A stretch of 64,000 bases of DNA, from assembly GCA_050011535.1 (NCBI GenBank), contig JBEKIX010000004.1:21248-85247 (forward strand). Reading direction: 5' to 3'. The position numbers and the translations under genes were made by a program. Of the stretch, positions 62,737-64,000 are shown piece after piece. A model generated the notes under the pieces. That model did no database searches. It saw nothing but the letters and a program-made list of their open reading frames with translations, and had not been told where the DNA came from. Position 1 is the stretch's first letter; every line of letters starts with the position of its first letter. The DNA is from JAFNAG01 sp050011535. Lineage in GTDB: Bacteria > Acidobacteriota > UBA6911.

Positions 62737-63759
62737 CTAAATGCCGACATCGGACCATGCTTCACGCGTCGCCTTCTGTTCCCGGCTGTTGCTGCCGTAG
62801 ATCTCGCCTGCGGACCCCACGGTCATGTTCATGGCCTCGACAAACGAGGAGTCCTCGCGCAGCTTGTCGCACAATGCCCGGTACCAGATCCGCCCCGCCT
62901 TCTCCCATGCGAAACCACCGAGACGGACTGCGAGCAGATAAAAGGCCCGGTTTGGAATCCCTGAGTTGATGTGCACGCCGCCGCCATCCTCGACAGTGTG
63001 CACATAGTCCCGCATATGGGCAGGTTGCGGGTCCCTTCCCAGCAACGGGTCGTCGTAAGCTGTTCCCGGCTCACTCAGCGAACGCATACCCTTCGCGTGG
63101 ACTCCGGGCATGAAAATCCGGTCACCGATCAACCAGTTCGCCTCCGCCGCCGTCTGCTTCTGCTTGTACTGCTTGACGAGCGATCCGAAAACGTCGGAGC
63201 AGGACTCATTCAGCGCGCCGGACTGCCCGCGATAGCTGAGATTGGCCTCGTACTGGATCAGACCGTGCGTCAGCTCGTGGCCGATCACATCCAGGGCTCC
63301 GGTGAAACGCCGAAAGATTCGGCCGTCGCCATCGCCGTAAACCATCTGGTGGCCGTTCCAGAACGCATTGTCGTATTGGATGCCATAATGGACGGATGAA
63401 TCCAATCGGCGGCCCTGGCAATCGATGGACCGACGACCGAACACTTTATAAAAGAAATCGTAAGTAGCGCCTGAACCGTCGAAGGCTTCGTTCACTGCGG
63501 GGTCTTTGCTTTTCGCGTCCTTTTCTCCGCGCACCAGGCGTCCCGGCAGAACGTACCCGTGCCTGGCATCATAGACAGTCCGGCGCTTGGTCCCGGTCAT
63601 CATGTTCGTTCCTGGCGTCAGCAGCGTGAGGACTCTGCGCTCGCCGCGGAATTGCTCGGAAGCGGTCAGGGTTGACCATGCCGCTTGCCTTTGATGTTCA
63701 TCTCCGTTCATGACGATCGATCGCAGGATATAGGATGGGACAATACAAAAAGGCGGCAT
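62737..63759 (-). CDS. M4-family metalloprotease, protealysin-like
   Basis: 340 aa thermolysin-type protease. It begins with a short propeptide carrying CIVPSYIL, the hallmark of protealysin-like enzymes that lack a classical signal peptide. The zinc site is VIGHELTHGLIQYEANL with the third ligand Glu in GALNESCSDVFGSL. The catalytic His lies in DDGGVHINSGI-like sequence (GGGVHINSGIPNRAF). Ribosome site AGAGAGGAA lies about eight bases before the ATG. It follows a gene whose product resembles the emfourin inhibitor (separated by 64 bases), the known arrangement for protealysin operons. Such enzymes act inside the cell or are released by unusual routes. Confidence 0.93.
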   Translation of the reverse strand: MPPFCIVPSYILRSIVMNGDEHQRQAAWSTLTASEQFRGERRVLTLLTPGTNMMTGTKRRTVYDARHGYVLPGRLVRGEKDAKSKDPAVNEAFDGSGATYDFFYKVFGRRSIDCQGRRLDSSVHYGIQYDNAFWNGHQMVYGDGDGRIFRRFTGALDVIGHELTHGLIQYEANLSYRGQSGALNESCSDVFGSLVKQYKQKQTAAEANWLIGDRIFMPGVHAKGMRSLSEPGTAYDDPLLGRDPQPAHMRDYVHTVEDGGGVHINSGIPNRAFYLLAVRLGGFAWEKAGRIWYRALCDKLREDSSFVEAMNMTVGSAGEIYGSNSREQKATREAWSDVGI

Positions 63760-63823
63760 AAGAAAGATTCCTCTCTTAGATCCTTACGGCACACAAAACG
63801 TGCCGTAATGATCTAAATACGGT

Positions 63824-64000
63824 TCATCTGGGCCTGCGTGCTGCCGCAGTCAACCATTCGACCAGGGGGAACATCTCGGGGGGCAGGGCATCCTCACTGG
63901 CTTGCACCGTGCGGATGCAGTTGTTGTTTTCGACAGTGACCCGGTACTGGAAGCGATCCGGGCGCGAGTCAGGCGAGTCGAGCCGAAGCGGCAGTTCGAA
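63824..64000 (-). CDS. Emfourin-like protease inhibitor, C-terminal part (start outside window)
   Basis: The minus strand is open from the window edge to a TGA at 63824, giving 58 residues that include FELPLRLDSPDSRPDRFQYR, VTVENNN and EMFPLVEWLTAAARR. This pattern (DxPDRFQYxxTVE ... LxPLxEWLTxAAR) resembles emfourin, a small inhibitor of M4 proteases encoded directly upstream of protealysin. The rest of the gene lies beyond the window. The pairing with the M4 gene supports the call. Confidence 0.7.
   Translation of the reverse strand, partial: FELPLRLDSPDSRPDRFQYRVTVENNNCIRTVQASEDALPPEMFPLVEWLTAAARRPR

Overview
The window reads like a chromosome segment of a free-living, Gram-negative-type bacterium, most probably an Acidobacteriota member. 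This placement is an inference from gene content; there is no rRNA or other marker here to settle it. The supporting content is: a Vps10/BNR-repeat protein, an RND efflux locus, the lipoprotein genes lspA and lolA, an alpha-beta fused 2-oxoacid dehydrogenase E1, a Tes/MJ0619-like radical SAM protein, a TIGR03067-type protein, frequent TTG/GTG starts and moderately high GC. Almost all the sequence is ordinary chromosomal coding DNA. No tRNA, rRNA, CRISPR array, integrase or intact insertion sequence was seen.

Layout. 1-9.6 kb: 3' end of a BNR-repeat protein, then a membrane fusion lipoprotein and two tandem RND pump subunits. 9.7-16.4 kb: membrane dipeptidase, radical SAM protein, GGDEF cyclase, a large TPR membrane protein and rpiB. 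16.4-28.4 kb: a fused E1, a DsbA-like thioredoxin, the Tes-like radical SAM protein, a CBS protein, and the pyruvate dehydrogenase operon (aceE-aceF-lpd, minus strand). 28.5-37.6 kb: a tandem-domain TIGR03067-like protein, an RsbW-like kinase with its STAS antagonist, the envelope/isoprenoid run truA-uppS-cdsA-dxr-rseP (minus), and yebC-ruvC (plus).

37.6-43.9 kb is the one clearly accessory stretch. It holds two copies of a PIN-toxin/small-partner module. One copy is intact. The other has lost 107 codons of the PIN gene in frame but keeps its small partner gene intact. The stretch also holds a solitary HigA-type antitoxin, a candidate HEPN protein carrying an R-N-x3-H motif, a second dispersed repeat that ends with an ATGA stop-start overlap, several palindromes, and an NHL-repeat secreted protein.

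43.9-48.7 kb: a histone-deacetylase-like amidohydrolase and an orphan nuoF, followed on the same strand by a heat-shock group (grpE, htpX, a broken clpB tail, hsp20). 49-56.4 kb: the overlapping plus-strand run ileS-lspA-lolA-suhB-yqeY-uvrC. 56.4-62.5 kb: a sugar-nucleotide pyrophosphorylase, a site-2 protease with CBS domains, a tandem Usp protein, pgsA overlapping an AMMECR1-domain gene, a LuxR-type response regulator and a PilZ protein. 62.7-64 kb: a protealysin-like M4 protease preceded by the 3' end of an emfourin-like protease inhibitor.

The strongest leads are the decayed and intact PIN modules with the nearby HEPN gene and shared upstream repeat, and the Tes-like radical SAM gene beside 2-oxoacid dehydrogenase genes, which suggests membrane-spanning (iso-diabolic-type) lipid synthesis.
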